Shown here one piece after another: positions 36,721 through 49,440 of a stretch of 64,000 bases of DNA. The notes under the pieces were generated by a model that was not told the origin of the DNA, ran no database searches, and worked only from the letters and a program-made list of their open reading frames with translations. The stretch is from the NCBI GenBank assembly GCA_003586115.2, contig QVOM02000115.1, forward strand, positions 6,517,524-6,581,523, given 5' to 3'. The translations under genes and the position numbers were made by a program. Source of the DNA: Salvator merianae. Lineage: Eukaryota > Chordata > Lepidosauria > Squamata > Teiidae. Every line of letters begins with the position of its first letter. The first letter of the stretch is position 1.

Positions 36721-37004
36721 CCCTGACACAGGAACAGCCCTTAAGGTTCTGCTTTTTCTATGTCTGGGGAGAGCCTTATTTCCCTCCAGCCCTCCATACA
36801 TGCCCAGCCACAAACAGCATCAACCTGACACACATTGGTTTCTGGGAGTTGCTGCTCAAGGTGGTGACCTCACTAGTGGTAGTCCCACTGCCACTGGCAG
36901 AATTTTAGTCTGGGCAGGTTTTATATAGAGACTGCTGATCCCTGGGCCCCAGTCCTGTACATACTCCCTAAAGAACAGACCCACAGGACAGAGGGAGTGT
37001 GAGA
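36721..37004. other. No gene seen
   Basis: Short unassigned stretch between the L2 fragment and a tetranucleotide repeat. Confidence 0.4.
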
Positions 37005-37039
<35 letters not shown>

Positions 37040-37050
37040 CCGGCAGGCAG
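37005..37050. repeat. (GGCA)n microsatellite
   Basis: About 11 GGCA units with one GGCC variant. It directly precedes the TA-flanked element at 37061. Confidence 0.95.
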
Positions 37051-37060
37051 CCACCACATA

Positions 37061-37391
37061 GGGATGTGCGTGAAAAAAAATCATTTTTGATTTGCTTTTG
37101 AACAAAAATCTGTATTTTCACTTCATCTGCAAATTCTAGTGTCAAAAAAATATTTTTAGCATTTGTTTTCGTGATTTTTGCAATGCTTTCCCCGTTGGAA
37201 ATGCCATTTTCATGGTTTAAACTCAGTTAAAATGTGAATATTCAACAAATATTTCATTTTTGCAAAAGAAGAAGCTGTGTCGTTTTGACCGAAAATCATA
37301 AATGCAAAGAAAGTTGTTGTTTCGATGCAAAAATTTGTGAAAACGAAATTTCATATAATTTTTTGAAGGTGAATCAAAATTTGCACATCCC
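37061..37391. mobile_element. 331-bp TA-flanked TIR element (GGGATGTGC family)
   Basis: GGGATGTGCG at the left and GGGATGTGCA (reversed) at the right form the TIR, with TA on both sides (37059-37060, 37392-37393). The interior is A/T-rich (runs of aaaaa and tttttg). Same family type as 58581, 59320 and 63404. A TA duplication fits Tc1/mariner-type insertion, but no transposase is present, so the superfamily is inferred. Confidence 0.75.
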
Positions 37392-38454
37392 TACCATCAC
37401 ACAGACTCTCACTCTGACAGTGATTGTCTTGGAAGCAAATGGTACCTTCTCGCTTGCTAAGCTTCTGATTGGGACTGATCATTATGTAACATGAACTGGA
37501 ATGATGTTGTCTGTAGGATCTTTCCATCAATAATAAACAATACTCAGGCTGCCTCCAGATGGAAGAGGCAATGCAGGATCTAACGAAGATCCCAGGATCA
37601 CCTCTTGTTCCTCCCCACAAAATGGGAGAAGCAATAGTGAGGTTACCTATGAGTCTGTTGGCAGCTTCTGAAGTGAGATAACTTGAGGCTCCCAGGAAAG
37701 CCTCATCGAGTTCCTTTTGTTTTGTTTTTTTGCATGATTGGCTGGCTTCTGATAGCCCTAAGTGAACTGACTGAGAAAGCAACTGACAGACACAAAGGTA
37801 AGCATTGCTATTATGGGAAACCGAGCATCATTGCTGGATTTCCTGTAATAGGGACATAGGTTTTTAATTCAGTAACCCAGGAGTCAGACTATACAGGGAA
37901 TGCCTTGCATACATATGACATTCCTAATTTAATGCTGAGACAATCACGTGGTTTTGCCCACATCTGGAGGTACGCTCAGACTGTTACTTTCTGATTCTGC
38001 TTATATCTTTGTAAGGCAAATAATCTGGAACAATTTTTCAATAGGACTTTGGGGGGGGGGATGACTTTGTAGGCACGTGCATGTGCACTTACTGACATGG
38101 ATCATGAGTTTTGGTTATGCTGAAGTGTAATTGCTCTATACAACTCGAATGGGGAAGGACTGTACTCTTTGCTGAGCTTCATGAACTAACTCTGATGTCT
38201 CTGATCCATCCTAAGCTTCTGTCTTGAAGCTGCTGCACACAGGTTCCCACTATTGCAAGCATAGTAATTTGGGATAGTTGGACAACAGTTGGGCACTCTC
38301 CTCTCCGTTACATAGGATAACAGTGCAACAGCTGTGTGATCACTGCAAAACAGCAGCTCACTAAGACTATTTGGAAGAAGCAGTAACTATTCTAACTGCT
38401 CAGGTGGATAATTTTGTTTCAGACAATTGCTGGCAGGATTCATATGATGGAATG
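37392..38454. other. No gene or clear repeat seen
   Basis: Unassigned DNA. The minus-strand frame 37351-37782 (143 residues) crosses the TIR of the preceding element and shows no motif. Confidence 0.4.
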
Positions 38455-38752
38455 ATGCTCCCCCTGCCCGCAGTTGGCCTCCTTTGTGGTGGCACCCATC
38501 TTCTGGAATCGTCTCCCCTCTGATATTTGTAGAGCGTTTACATTTCTGGATTTTAGGTGCCAATTGGTTACTTATCTTTTTTATCCTGGCTTTTCCAGAG
38601 TGAGTGAGTGTTTGTTTTCCCGTCCTTAATTTTAATCATGAATTTATATAACTCTTATGATTTTAGTAGTTTTTTTGTTCTCCATATTATGTAAGCCACT
38701 TTGTGATTATATTTCATTGGGAAGCGATATATACATAATTTAAATAAATAAT
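38455..38752 (+). repeat. L2-type LINE 3' end
   Basis: The text 'cttctggaatcgtctcccctc', a T-rich body, 'gtaagccactttgtgattat' and a final 'gaagcgatatatacataatttaaataaata' is the L2 3' UTR layout with its short terminal repeat. 5' truncated. Confidence 0.78.
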
Positions 38753-40699
38753 CTGATTTGGGAGAGGAACCTTGGCAATGGAAAATCTATAATGGCATTG
38801 AAAACATTTCTGTTATCATCCAGCTATCATCTTGTGCAATGGCAATTAATCCCTGCAGAATTTCCATGCATGGGGTTGTCAGGGAGAGAAAGCAGAATCT
38901 GGAATGTGCAGTCTCTGAAGGAAAGTGCCAGATGTATAACTTGAGGAACAAGATGTGCCACTAATTCACTGTGTTCTCTTGATGTCAGTGAGCCTCCAAC
39001 AAGAGTGATCACCTAGCCAGCAGAGGAAAGATAAATGATGCCGTGCTGGGAGATAGCATGCATGTTTATGTAGGGAATTGGGGAATAAAAACTATGACTG
39101 GGAGATGGATTATAAAAAATTGGAGGAGGGCAATATTACTTATTTGGCAGGTTCATTCCCACCATCATATAAATTGATAGACTGCAGTACCTTTATGAAA
39201 GGGCCCAGATAATGCCACCTTTACGGATCCCTGTTAAAATTCGTGATCAGTAAAGAGGACAGAAAGTGAAGAACTGCAGAAGGAACAGCTCCTTTCTCAA
39301 CCATATATTTCCACGCTCAGTCACAAATCAGAAGATGATGCTGTTTTTCTTTTGTGCCTCGTTTACAACAAAAACAGAATTGCTGAGCTATTGTCACATC
39401 CATTTCGGGTAGTGTGCAAACCTGCCAGGCATTCTAAAGGATTGGAATAAAAAATATGTTGAAACAATAATTAATTAGCTGGTTCTGTTTAGAATATTTG
39501 CTGTGGGAGGGCCATTGTAAATTAAGACACTCAGTTTTTTAATTACATGAGGAACGACAGGATAAAAGTAAAAATAGGTAGGAAGGAGGTGGTAAAGGTA
39601 TAATGCTAGAAAGAACCTTATATTTTAACCGTACAAGCGTATCAGTCTTTTCACAGTCAATATATTTGGTGTCAGCCAGAACTTTTCCTAGTAAATAAAC
39701 TCAAGCTGTTGCTGGTGACATACATAACAGATCATTTAATCCAGTATAAATATTAATTTACTGGATATAAAATAAATGGACCAGTTTATATTGCTGTTAC
39801 AAGTCTTTCTTCTGTTTCTACAGTCTGAGCAAACTGCTTGCCCTTTGCTTATACAATCAAACACCTATTACAACACCTTTTGGCCTTTTTGCTAGGGTGG
39901 ATGGAAGTTTTAAGTCCAATCATCTGGAACACCTAAGATCCACCCAGAAGGGGCAGGAACAACTGTAAGAATTTTCCCCCTGCAATGCACTTGTAGCACT
40001 CTCTTAAATTGATGGAGTGCTCTCTGCAAAGTGACTTCTGCCCTTGGCCATCAAGATTGCAGCTTGGAAATCCCTGGGTGTAAGCATGACGAGGGAGGGG
40101 TTCTCACTGAACACCATAGGCTGTTTTCTGCATTCAGTGAGGCCATTAAGAAGAAAGATAAGTCTCCTCTAGTGATGAGCACAGTAGCAGGACCACTGCT
40201 GGTTAGTGGGAAAAATTGTTGGCTAGGTCTATTTGGTCTGGTATTGAGAAGTGCTATACTTCTGTTGCCACTTCCAGATGTCCAGTGAAATGACACCAGC
40301 CATGGTATACCAGATAACTCATGTGCTATCTGCATTTGGGTTATTGGTCTAGCATATTAGCTAGAACACTTTGCGAAATGCTTACAAGTGATCTATGCTT
40401 ACAATAGGCTACTGTGCCATTTTGTGCTATAGCCTCCAGTGCCTCATCTGGTGTGGACAAACTGGTTTACTGGGAGATGTGACCTCCCAGTAGTTCAATC
40501 GTTAGTGTGAATGGCACATTATACACGTCCCACTGGGCTAGTCTACCGGTCCAGTGTGGGCATGGTCTCTGGTACAGCCTGTTCCCACAGTGGCAGCCAG
40601 TCGCATATGGAAGCCCACAAGTAGGGTGTAAGTCCAAGTCTTGACCTGTTCACTCTTTTCCACCAGCTAGCCTTTGGAAGCATACTATCCTCCTCCGTC
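38753..40699. other. No gene seen; possible conserved non-coding DNA at 39230-39800
   Basis: 39230-39800 is AT-rich and repeat-free, with words such as caataattaattagctgg and a 'ttaagacactcag' block. It may be constrained. No exon signals were found. Confidence 0.35.
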
Positions 40700-41000
40700 A
40701 CATGACATTATACAGCCTTTGATAGCCCTGTCTACTATGAACTTCTCCAACCTCTGTTAGAAGCCTTCCAAGTTGGTTTCCAAAACCACACTCAGTAGTA
40801 GAGAATTCCAAAGTTTAAATGTGTGGTGTGCATACATTTTATCCATTCTAACTCTTCTAATATTTAATTTCTTTTTGTACCTAAAGTTCTAATATTTAGG
40901 AAAGGGGATGCTAGATGAGATCCTCCAGCCCAGTTATATATGTGAAAGTCCCCACGGTATTTGCAGATCTTCAAGCCTTCTGTTTGGTTTCATGGATATT
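40700..41000 (-). repeat. CR1/L3-type LINE fragment (minus)
   Basis: 'aaccacactcagtagtagag', 'aattccaaagtttaaatgtg' and 'ctaaagttctaatatttagg' in this orientation match, by phrase, the inverse of a CR1/L3 3' region. The same phrases recur at 52770-53240. Old and diverged. Confidence 0.6.
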
Positions 41001-41136
41001 TAACTGGTGAGCTGATCTCAAAGGAGGGTGGGAAGGGAAGTTAAAATACTTAAGATGTACTAAAGAAACAATTTTTATTGAAAAGCTGTGGTATCAGATA
41101 CAAAACAAAGTTTCAGTTATGGGGAAAAAGCTAAAG

Positions 41137-41514
41137 CTGTGGTTCCCAACATGGGGCACACACCCCACAGGGGGGCAATTTGATTTTTAAGGGTGGCAAT
41201 TCCAGAATGAGTTATTAACAATGAATTTCTTGCATCTCTTATGGCTCTAGGGGCCTCATATACAGTATATAAATATATATTGTGACATATACATTTTAAA
41301 AATTAAAATCAGAATGTACACGGTGGTCAGCTGGTGACAACGGAGAGGGTGAAAGCCTGCTAATAGAGAGGAGTGGTGAGATCCTTTTAGGCTTCCTCCA
41401 TGTGAATAGGAGTTCACTTTTTGAATAATAAGAATTATATGTCACGGTGGGGGGGCATCAGGATTTTAGAGGTGCTTAGGTGGTGCATGGCCAAAAAAAG
41501 GTTGGAAACCACTC
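41137..41514. mobile_element. 378-bp hAT-Charlie-like element with 8-bp TSD
   Basis: Left end CTGTGGTTCCCAACATGG and right end (reversed) GAGTGGTTTCCAACCTTTTT correspond to the CAGTGGTTCCCAACC-type TIR of hAT-Charlie elements. The 8-bp flanks are AGCTAAAG (41129-41136) and AGTTAAAG (41515-41522), matching at 7 of 8. The 8-bp duplication is diagnostic of hAT. Internally there is only A/T-rich, non-coding DNA, so it is non-autonomous. Confidence 0.85.
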
Positions 41515-41849
41515 AGTTAAAGTGTCAAATGTTCCAATTGCTGTGGAGAAATAGTTACAGAAAACCAAATATACCTTAACTGCTTTCAATTTTCACTTTC
41601 TGTATGGTGAGGCAAGTGTATCAACAATAGCATAGGCTCAGATACAGTTACAGTTTTGCAAAAGCCTCAATGAAAGCACAAGGAGAGTGAATAGGAAGCC
41701 TATCAAGTGAGGAAGTGGAGTCTATCGCACAAGTATGCCCCAAACAAGAGTAGCCTCAAGTTGGCCATTTGGTTTACAGTATCTAAAAGACTGGGTTGGC
41801 GGAAGAAAACCATCAATGAATTTCCCCTCCCAACTCTCCCATATGCCAA

Positions 41850-42138
41850 TGAAGTGGTGACAGTCTAGGTAGCTTTAAGAAAGGATTAGACAAATTCATG
41901 GAGGTCAGATGTAACAATGGCTACTAGGATGGCTTCCTAAGCACTTCAGGTTGGAGAGAAAGGCAGGGTGCCTCTAAAGGCCATTTGCAGGGATTCAAGA
42001 GCTGGTGAAAGGTTTGCCTTTGTCTTCCACTTGAGGATCCCTGGAGGCAGCTGGTGGGCCACTGTGTGAGACCGGATGCTGAACTAGATGGGCTGTGGCC
42101 TGATCCAGGAGGACTCCTCGTATTATATTCTTATGAAT
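41850..42138 (+). repeat. CR1-type LINE 3' end
   Basis: 'gaagtggtgacagtctaggtagctttaaga', 'caaattcatggaggtcagat', 'gcctctaaaggccatttgcag' and 'gccactgtgtgag' to 'gcctgatccagg' repeat the 17845 copy. No coding part. Confidence 0.85.
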
Positions 42139-42344
42139 TCTGCTTTAAGCTAGTGGCTCCTATCACTTGCTGTTACTTTCCCTGGCCTGTCTGGTAGCTG
42201 GCCATCACATCAATTCTACCCTGTGAAGCAGGATTAGGGGCAAACTTGAAAATGTGGGGACTCTTGTTACAGTGAGAAAGCATTCTTATCCTCTTTGGCC
42301 ACACCATGCATAATTGTATATACTTCTATTATGTTTCCTCTCAC

Positions 42345-42600
42345 TCACCTCCTTCCTAGACTAAAAAGCCCCCAGTGCCATACCCTTTTCTCATAGAGAA
42401 CTTCCGCAGATCCTATTACCATTTTAGTTGCCCTTGAACCTTTTCTAATACCAGTATACCCTTTTTTAGTTGGGGTCACCAAAACTGCGTATAGTATTCC
42501 AGACATGGATATACCATTGCTTTGCACAGAATCATTCATTTATTATTTCTGTTTATACCCTGTCCCATAACCTAAGGTCTCAGGGTTGATTGCAAAAACT
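42345..42600 (-). repeat. CR1/L3 fragment plus L2-like tail (minus)
   Basis: 'ggtcaccaaaactgcgtatag', 'tattccagacatgg' and the region upstream are the inverse of a CR1/L3 3' region. From about 42540 the text 'tttatacctgtcccataacctaaggtctcagggttg' (as read around 42553-42587) is an inverse L2-like tail. A G-run follows at 42601. Confidence 0.55.
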
Positions 42601-43163
42601 GGGGGGGGGGGGGAACCCACAAGATTACAAAATAAGCTCTGGCACTCTGTATATGCCCAGAGCATGGGTCCTTTTTGCATTGGTCTTGGCACATCCTATG
42701 ATCTTTGCCCAACAATCCCAGACACACAGCATGCTAATGGGGAATTTTATTAGCTTACTAATATAGACACCTGCATTCTTTCTGAGAAGCAGGGAGTCAG
42801 AAAAGGGACACACAGGAGGACTCTAAAAGGACATTGTGATGTTGCATGTTGCACATTCACACAAACATAGGGCAGAAGCAGGGTTGAGATGCTCCATTTC
42901 TAGACCACCCCAGAAAAATAGGACAGAAAGAGAAAGATCCCTGTTCTTTATGAATATTGCTTGCAGGGCCTAGCTGGTGAAAATGAAGAAACACATTACA
43001 AACCAGCTCTCTGTCCCTCCGTATGTGTGTGGGAGCAGGAAGCGAGGCAGAGAGGGAGAGAATGTAAGCCTGTGTTTAGGTGTGTCTTAGGGTCCTTTCT
43101 AAAGCCCAAAGTGTAGCTAGAGGCACACTTTGGACAAGTAATCCATAAGCATCCTGCACTAGA
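42601..43163. other. No gene seen; poly-G run at 42601-42613
   Basis: Unassigned DNA apart from the G-homopolymer. Confidence 0.4.
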
Positions 43164-43378
43164 GGCCTTTTCACACTGGCCCTGCTGTGATCTGAACCAG
43201 TAGGTCTGGATCAGCGAGGCCCACTGGTTTGGTCCATGGCAGGGCATGATTTGGGACAGCACCATCTACTTGACAATGCTGGTCCAGTCCAGCCCGAAGC
43301 ATGCACAAGCTTTGGGGTCAGCCTCCAAGGGCTACAATGAGCTAAGAATGAACATTCCTAGCCTTGGAGTTCCCGGGA
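43164..43378 (+). repeat. Repeat family segment; left arm of a long inverted repeat
   Basis: Begins AGGCCTTTTCACACTGGCC, a TIR-like end, and continues 'ctgaaccagtaggtctggatcag', as in the segments at 3964 and 34795. The part 43255-43378 is repeated inverted at 44400-44523. Coding frames here have no motif. Confidence 0.68.
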
Positions 43379-44369
43379 AACCCATTTCTGAGGACGTTGT
43401 AGCGAATGAGACATTCTGAGCCCTGACAGCCTGTATTTAAGATGAGGAACTGAGGCTGAGAGAGAGGGACATGTCATGCACAGTTGGAAATTAATGCTGC
43501 AAAGCTCTTACCTTGGCAAGAATCCAAGGAAAATGAAGGAGATTCTTCTGGAGGGTTGTTTTGAAGACTAAAACCATAGGAGTGTTTCCCTAGACTCCTA
43601 ACAGATTTAGACATCCCATGCTTTTGTTCTTCATAGATGCCAGCAGTAAATATTGCACCCTGGCATGTGCATTTTGCATGCAAACATGGCATCTGTCTAG
43701 GTGGTATAGGAAGGGCTGCGGCAGCCAAACTCTGGGGATACAAGTCTAATAGATTCACCAAGCTAGCTAGTGTAAATGGGATTCCTTTGTATTACACAGA
43801 GGTTTTTTTTTTCCCCCTAAGGATGTGATTATTTCAGGCCTTATCTTCTTGCTGTGATATGACCACTTTTGGCACCGTACTGCTCGGTGTGGGATTAGTC
43901 TGCCAGCATTGTACAAAGTGACTTCGACATGTTGTCTTTCTTATTAGCATGTGATATTGTAGATCATTTTACAGAGGCAACAGCTGCAGCTATTATTCCT
44001 CCGGTTATGTCATAATTTGGGATGTTTAGATGCTGCTGGCAGCACAGATTCTTCCATGTGCTTATCAATATATTATTTTTTTCTAATCTTTAAGCTATGC
44101 ATTTACTGCACAGTAGCCCCTCTGGCACAACAAAGGAGTGGCTGCTCCCAGGGATTAGTGAGGAGAAATCTGGTAAATGTGAAATGTATACTGTGCAAAT
44201 ATGTATTCACACGTACAAGGATGCTCTTTCATTGCTGCTGTTCTAGGAATTGTCCAGGATGCTAACCTAAATATATTGTTACAGGTGCTTGTAACTTCTG
44301 GAGCTAATTATCTTTCTCCAGGGATTCTGTACAGATTAGATGGTGTCCTTCACTATTCACTTTGCGTGG
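43379..44369. other. No gene seen between the inverted arms
   Basis: Unassigned DNA; no exon or known repeat recognised. Confidence 0.35.
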
Positions 44370-44396
44370 CAATATATATATATATATATATATATA
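44370..44396. repeat. (AT)n microsatellite
   Basis: About 12 to 13 AT units immediately before the right arm of the inverted repeat. Confidence 0.95.
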
Positions 44397-44399
44397 AAA

Positions 44400-44523
44400 C
44401 TTCAAGGCTAGGAAGGTTCATTCTTAGCCCGTTGTAGCCCTTGGAGGCTGACCCCACAGCTTGTGCATGCTTTGGTCTGGTCTGGACCAGCACTGTCAAG
44501 TAGATGGTGCTGTCCCAAAATTT
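44400..44523 (-). repeat. Right arm of the long inverted repeat
   Basis: 'aaggctaggaaggttcattcttag', 'cttggaggctgaccccacagc', 'tgtgcatgc' and 'tggaccagcactgtcaagtagatgg' are the inverse of 43255-43378. The copy ends abruptly at the dinucleotide run at 44521. Confidence 0.85.
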
Positions 44524-44532
44524 ATATATATT

Positions 44533-44580
<48 letters not shown>

Positions 44581-44582
44581 AT
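44521..44582. repeat. Compound (TA)n-(TG)n microsatellite
   Basis: An AT-rich run (tttatatatatttatatatatatat) passes into about 14 TG units and back to TATA. Together with the 44370 run it brackets the right inverted arm. Confidence 0.95.
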
Positions 44583-45739
44583 AATGAATGATTTTAATTA
44601 ATTGTACCACAAAATTAGATTCAGTGATATTAGTTCATTTTGCAGGTTTGAGGTGTGCTTTGTTGAAAGTCACAACTTCTAAAGCTGGGCTGCCCTTGCA
44701 AAGAAAGCAGGAAAAACGAGCAGGGAATTTTTTGATCTGCTTGGACCATTATGCCTGGCAGAGTTTGGAAAAGTTCACTAAGGGAGGGTGCAGCTCCCTG
44801 ATGCTAAGTCAAGGTGGCCGTGGGGTCACTCTGGCTAAAGATCATGGATACTGTAGTTTGAAACAAAACCTTTCTGAAATCCTTCGTGTGGTGGCCAATA
44901 AGCCCTGTCATTACAGAAAGTGATTGCCTGAGATAATTGACTCTGGCTGTAATGAAAAGACACTAAGTTTGCTTCATAGGCTATACGCATCTCTTACCAA
45001 ATCTCAGGAAGACCGCATGCCAGTGGCAGCAGAGATGACTTGTAGGTCTGGGGTGGGAAAGGCCTGAACCTCATTCTGTCTGTGTGACTGTCATTTTACC
45101 TCATCTTTCCCTCCCCACAAGTATCAAACCATAAGACATTTCTTAACGGCAAAGGAAAGATACAGTCAACTCACTTTCACACATGCACACTCATACACAC
45201 TCCAGCAGAGGAGTGCCATATTATACTTTCCAGCTCATGATATTATCACCCCATGATCAGGGAGGAACTGACTTACATTCTTTCTTAGAAGATTCCATCT
45301 CAAATTTTAAAAAAAGCTTCATTAGGGGTAAAAAAACACGTATAAGATAGCTACAACAACAAAGAAAAGCAAAAACAAAAAAAGCCACCAAACTATTTAA
45401 GCTAATGCAGCTTTGCAAAATAAGTCTTCAAAGACAGTACAGAATGTATTAATCTAGGTAGGGTAGCAAGCCATGCAGTTCTAAGCAGGTCTGGATTCAA
45501 ATAGGGGGGAGTTAGGATTCACCCTAGCTTTCCCACCAAATCCTTAGTTGGGAATTTAGCTCAGCTCTCTCTTTGAAGCTCAAGCAGAGAGGCAACAGGG
45601 CTCCAATTCCAAAGGATGTATCTTTAATTTCTGCCAGTAATCACTGCTGGTATCAGTAGCACTAGAAGCGAAGCATTCTGAGGCCATACCAGGCCTTGAT
45701 TTGCTAGGATTAAAGTTGTCTATCAAGCAACTAACAGCA
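44583..45739. other. No gene or clear repeat seen
   Basis: Unassigned DNA. The frame 44588-44923 (111 residues) has no motif and no splice context. Confidence 0.38.
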
Positions 45740-45920
45740 ACTAACCTGGATAGCTTTAAGAAAAAATTGGACAACTTCATGGAGGACAGGGGTATCAATG
45801 TCTAATAGAATGGATACTACCTGGCAGGATCTCTCTAAAGGCCATTTGCATTGAATCAAGGGCAGGCAAGGGTTTCACCTTCATCTTCTGCTTGAGAATT
45901 CCTAGAAGCAGTTGGTTGCT
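45740..45920 (+). repeat. CR1-type LINE 3' fragment
   Basis: 'aacctggatagctttaagaaa', 'ttcatggaggacaggggtatcaatg', 'aaaggccatttgcat' and 'gcttgagaattcctagaagcagttgg' match the 17845 copy. The terminal 'gcctgatccag' part is missing. Confidence 0.75.
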
Positions 45921-48900
45921 TAGCTTTCCTCACTCCTTCTCTTACTTGACTTCCTTGGGCTGGAAGGAAAAAAAAAGTCTGCCCATTCTCCTGATTTCTC
46001 CCTCTCTTCATTTATCTGTCAAAAGGGACAGATAAAAACCTTGATTGGGGGAACCAGAATCATTGATCAGCTTGAAGACTTCCATGGGTTTTAGCTGATC
46101 ATACAAAATGATTTCATACTTTGTTCTAGCAGGGTTTAAGATTATGATGCAAAAGTTGTAATAGTCCAGATAAATGTAGTCCAATCCTATTCAAATGGTG
46201 TTAGAATGGATGTGCTGAGAAATCAGGGCTCTGATATGAGATTGATAAGACCTCCCTGCCATGTGCAATGAGCAGATGCTTTGGGAAAAACACACACAAA
46301 CATACTTTTTTAGTGTTTTTTTAAAAAAAGTATTTTAGTATTCAGAGAGAACTCATTCTATTTGCAGCTATACAACTGTTGTACTTCAGGCATATCATAA
46401 AGGACTTTTCTTATGGTTGTACAGAATTTGAATAGTGGAGGTTGGGTAGGAGTTCTTTTTTTTGCTTCATAATATGCTGATTGATGCTGCCTTAAGCAGA
46501 ACTAAATTATGCCTGGCACTTAAATGGAAATGGGAATCCCCTGGAAACCCCAGCACTTTCACATTGGTTTTGTAAGGCACAGAGTGCTGTGGGCATGCAG
46601 AAACAAATTGATCCAGTTTGGAATAAAGAAGGATTGGAATAATAACAACATAAGGCTAGATACATAGGCCTATGTGTTGTTTAAAATGGCTCCTCAGTGG
46701 CTAGATCTTATAAAGTCTCTCTCTCTGTGTGTGTGTATAAATATATATATCAATGATATGCTGCAAAGGAACTGGAAGAAATAACTTTTATCTTCATTGC
46801 TAGAAATAAAGGATTTTTTTTTATTATAGTATAATTATGTGTTGACTGTACAGTCCACAGGATACCATGTCTAGAGTTTGTGCCTGTTGTTTACTTGAAT
46901 CATTACTGAGGATTTAGGAATCAACAAGATCTCTGAAGAAGGGTTAGCTGGCTCCAACAAGTAGCATTGTTTTTTGTTGGTGGTGGAATTAAATTAGTAG
47001 ATCTCAATATTTTGTGATCGTCACTAATTCTGGTCCTGATCCTTTGGGAGGGGGGGCATTGCTTTATTGGGCAATACTAGCTTTTTACCAGGGGCAAGTA
47101 ACAAGAAAGGAGCCCCCAAACCAATGCAACTGGTCATGGCATGTCTGGTTTGATTAGCTGCTTAGCTTGTGTTCATTTATTCCTGCCCTTTGGACATGTT
47201 TTTGGTCTTCATTGCATAGGAAGAAGCTTCTTGTTTGCTTTGCTAGGGGACTATTCCACCTTAGCTTTGCCTCAGACTAAATTTCTCATATAAGACATAT
47301 ACAGGGGGTATATATTTTTATAATTAATAATATCTTGTGTATTTTGTCAGTGAATTAAACCAAACAGCTGTACATTTATTAACCTGCTGAAAGGACTGCA
47401 TATAAAGTCCATTAGTACAATGAAGCAGTGGTTATATAATACTCTTTATAATGGTACCAGCTTTTTCCTTGTGTGACAGTAGATTGCAAAGATTATATCC
47501 AAGGCATCAATGAATGGGACAAGAAAAGGCATGTCCTGAAGTCCCGAGTGTTTGTTGCTCTTGAAAGTGACCTGTACACTTTTAATTTTATTATTTTGAA
47601 AAAAAAAATAGTGACATTTTCTACATCAGAAATTACCCCCCTTTCCTTCCTTCTTTCTGGAGGAGTAGGAAATTTTGGTTTAAGAAAGCTAACGGAAAGA
47701 AGTGAAAATGGATGAGCAGAAGCTGGCATTTTACAGGAGCCTTTGTTTATTTGCAGTCACAAAAGGGCAAAAGAAGGGACAAAGGGAATCCAGATTGTTA
47801 ACCTGCAGCAGCTGACATTTTTATTGGTTTTTAATTAAATATCCCTCCCTAGCCAACCACATCAGCACACAATATCTCCTCCCACTCGCCCCTTTCTGCA
47901 CTCTCCTTCTGAAACCTCATTAAGATGGAGGACCACAATTACAGCTGGAATCCAGGGTCACCTCTCTTAGTTCCAGTCTATTGCCTGATCTGCTTTGGGT
48001 GGGCAAAGGGCATCATGGAGTAATGCAATACGTATCACGTACTCGTCTGAATCTCTGGACAAAGGGCAAACAGAGGGATTCTATATGGATCTTCTTGTCA
48101 GCCTCCAGTAGCAAGGGGGAGGGGAAGAGCATGATAAAAGTGTTGTTTATTCTGAATAAAGGACAGATGCAGCTCTCATGGAGGATTAAGGCATTGAGCC
48201 TTTACTGTAGTTGCAATAGCAGCTTTTGATTACGGTGATAATTAAGATTTAATGACAAAACTGTGGACCATGACAGAGGTGAATGGGAACATGTTATGAG
48301 TGGCTACATTCTTTCCTGTTAGGAATCCCAGTGGACTGCAGTGGAAAATTAATTAACCATCCAGGGTGCTTTTTCATGCAGTAAATCAAATAACAGGACA
48401 GCTTTTGCTTTTAGACCTATTGAATAGCTGAAGTGGTGCTATTCTGTGGCATATTTTGGTACCAGTGAATGAAGGTTGTAGCTATGGATTTTTGCAGCCG
48501 AATCGACTTGAAAATTCAACGAAACATTGAAAATTATGCCCTATGAGTAAGGATGGGCAGATTGGGCAATGCTCTCATAATTCAACATTCTTTTTATTTT
48601 ATTTGTTTTAGAGCATTTCAGTCTCTCGGACCTGAGTGCTGGGCTGCTAGGAATATGCAAAACTCAAAGCTCTCACTCTACCAAGGATCCAAGACGAGAG
48701 CCCAAAAGCATGCTGCCTGCTTTATTTTGGCTTTACTATGGCTCTTTCTGCACCTGCCAGAGGTAGGGAAAGGGTCTATAGGCCTCTCTTCTGCATGCTG
48801 CTGTGGGATAAGGGAGGCCCCTGCCCCTCCTTGCAAGCTCCATATGCACAGGATGGAGTGTAGATTGGGTTCGTGCACTCTAATGACATCCTAGTCCAGT

Positions 48901-49440
48901 TGACTAGTAGACCTCTATCAGTCCACCAGTGAACTAGAGGGTGGTATACTGGGCTACGGAGGCACAACAGGGTGCACTGCTGAAATGGCTTTCTCAGGAG
49001 CTTTAAAACTGGCATGAGCTTTGAAGCCAGTGTGGGGGCTGGTGCATAACGGGCCTTCCCAATGCAGACAGCCTTGCTCCACACCAGGGGCAATCCACCC
49101 TGTACCGAGACAGCAAAGTTTAGTGTGAAAATGGGATACACAACTACCTAGAAGATGACATAAAAAGCTTGGGCTTAAGAAAACTGAGTAACTGACAAAT
49201 CCAAACCCCACTCAGGGGAATGCTGGTAGCTGGACCGGATCCTGTGCTTGTATTAAAGGCTGATGTAGAAAATGGTGGTTCTGGTTTCCAACTGTGGAAA
49301 GAAGATAAAATTGATATGGAACTGAGTCTTCTCTCTACTAGGCTGGCATTGGCACTAAGGATTATACTCTTTGTAAATGCTTACTTTTTATTTTAAAAGT
49401 TCATGTGTGTTTTATTTTAAAATGAACACAATTTTACTTA
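45921..49440. other. Long stretch with no gene; possible conserved non-coding DNA at 47300-48300
   Basis: 47300-48300 is AT-rich, repeat-poor and includes blocks such as 'tttttattggttttta' then 'attaaatatccctccc', 'aagcagtggttatataatac' and 'gataattaagatttaatgac'. An orphan TIR-like end (GGCTCTTTCTGCACCTGCC) stands at 48739-48757. Frames at 47473-47729 and 48553-49211 show no domain. Confidence 0.38.

Noticed and set aside
37005..37145. Frames with Leu-Pro-Ala-Cys repeats (minus)
   Set aside because: They translate the (GGCA)n microsatellite.
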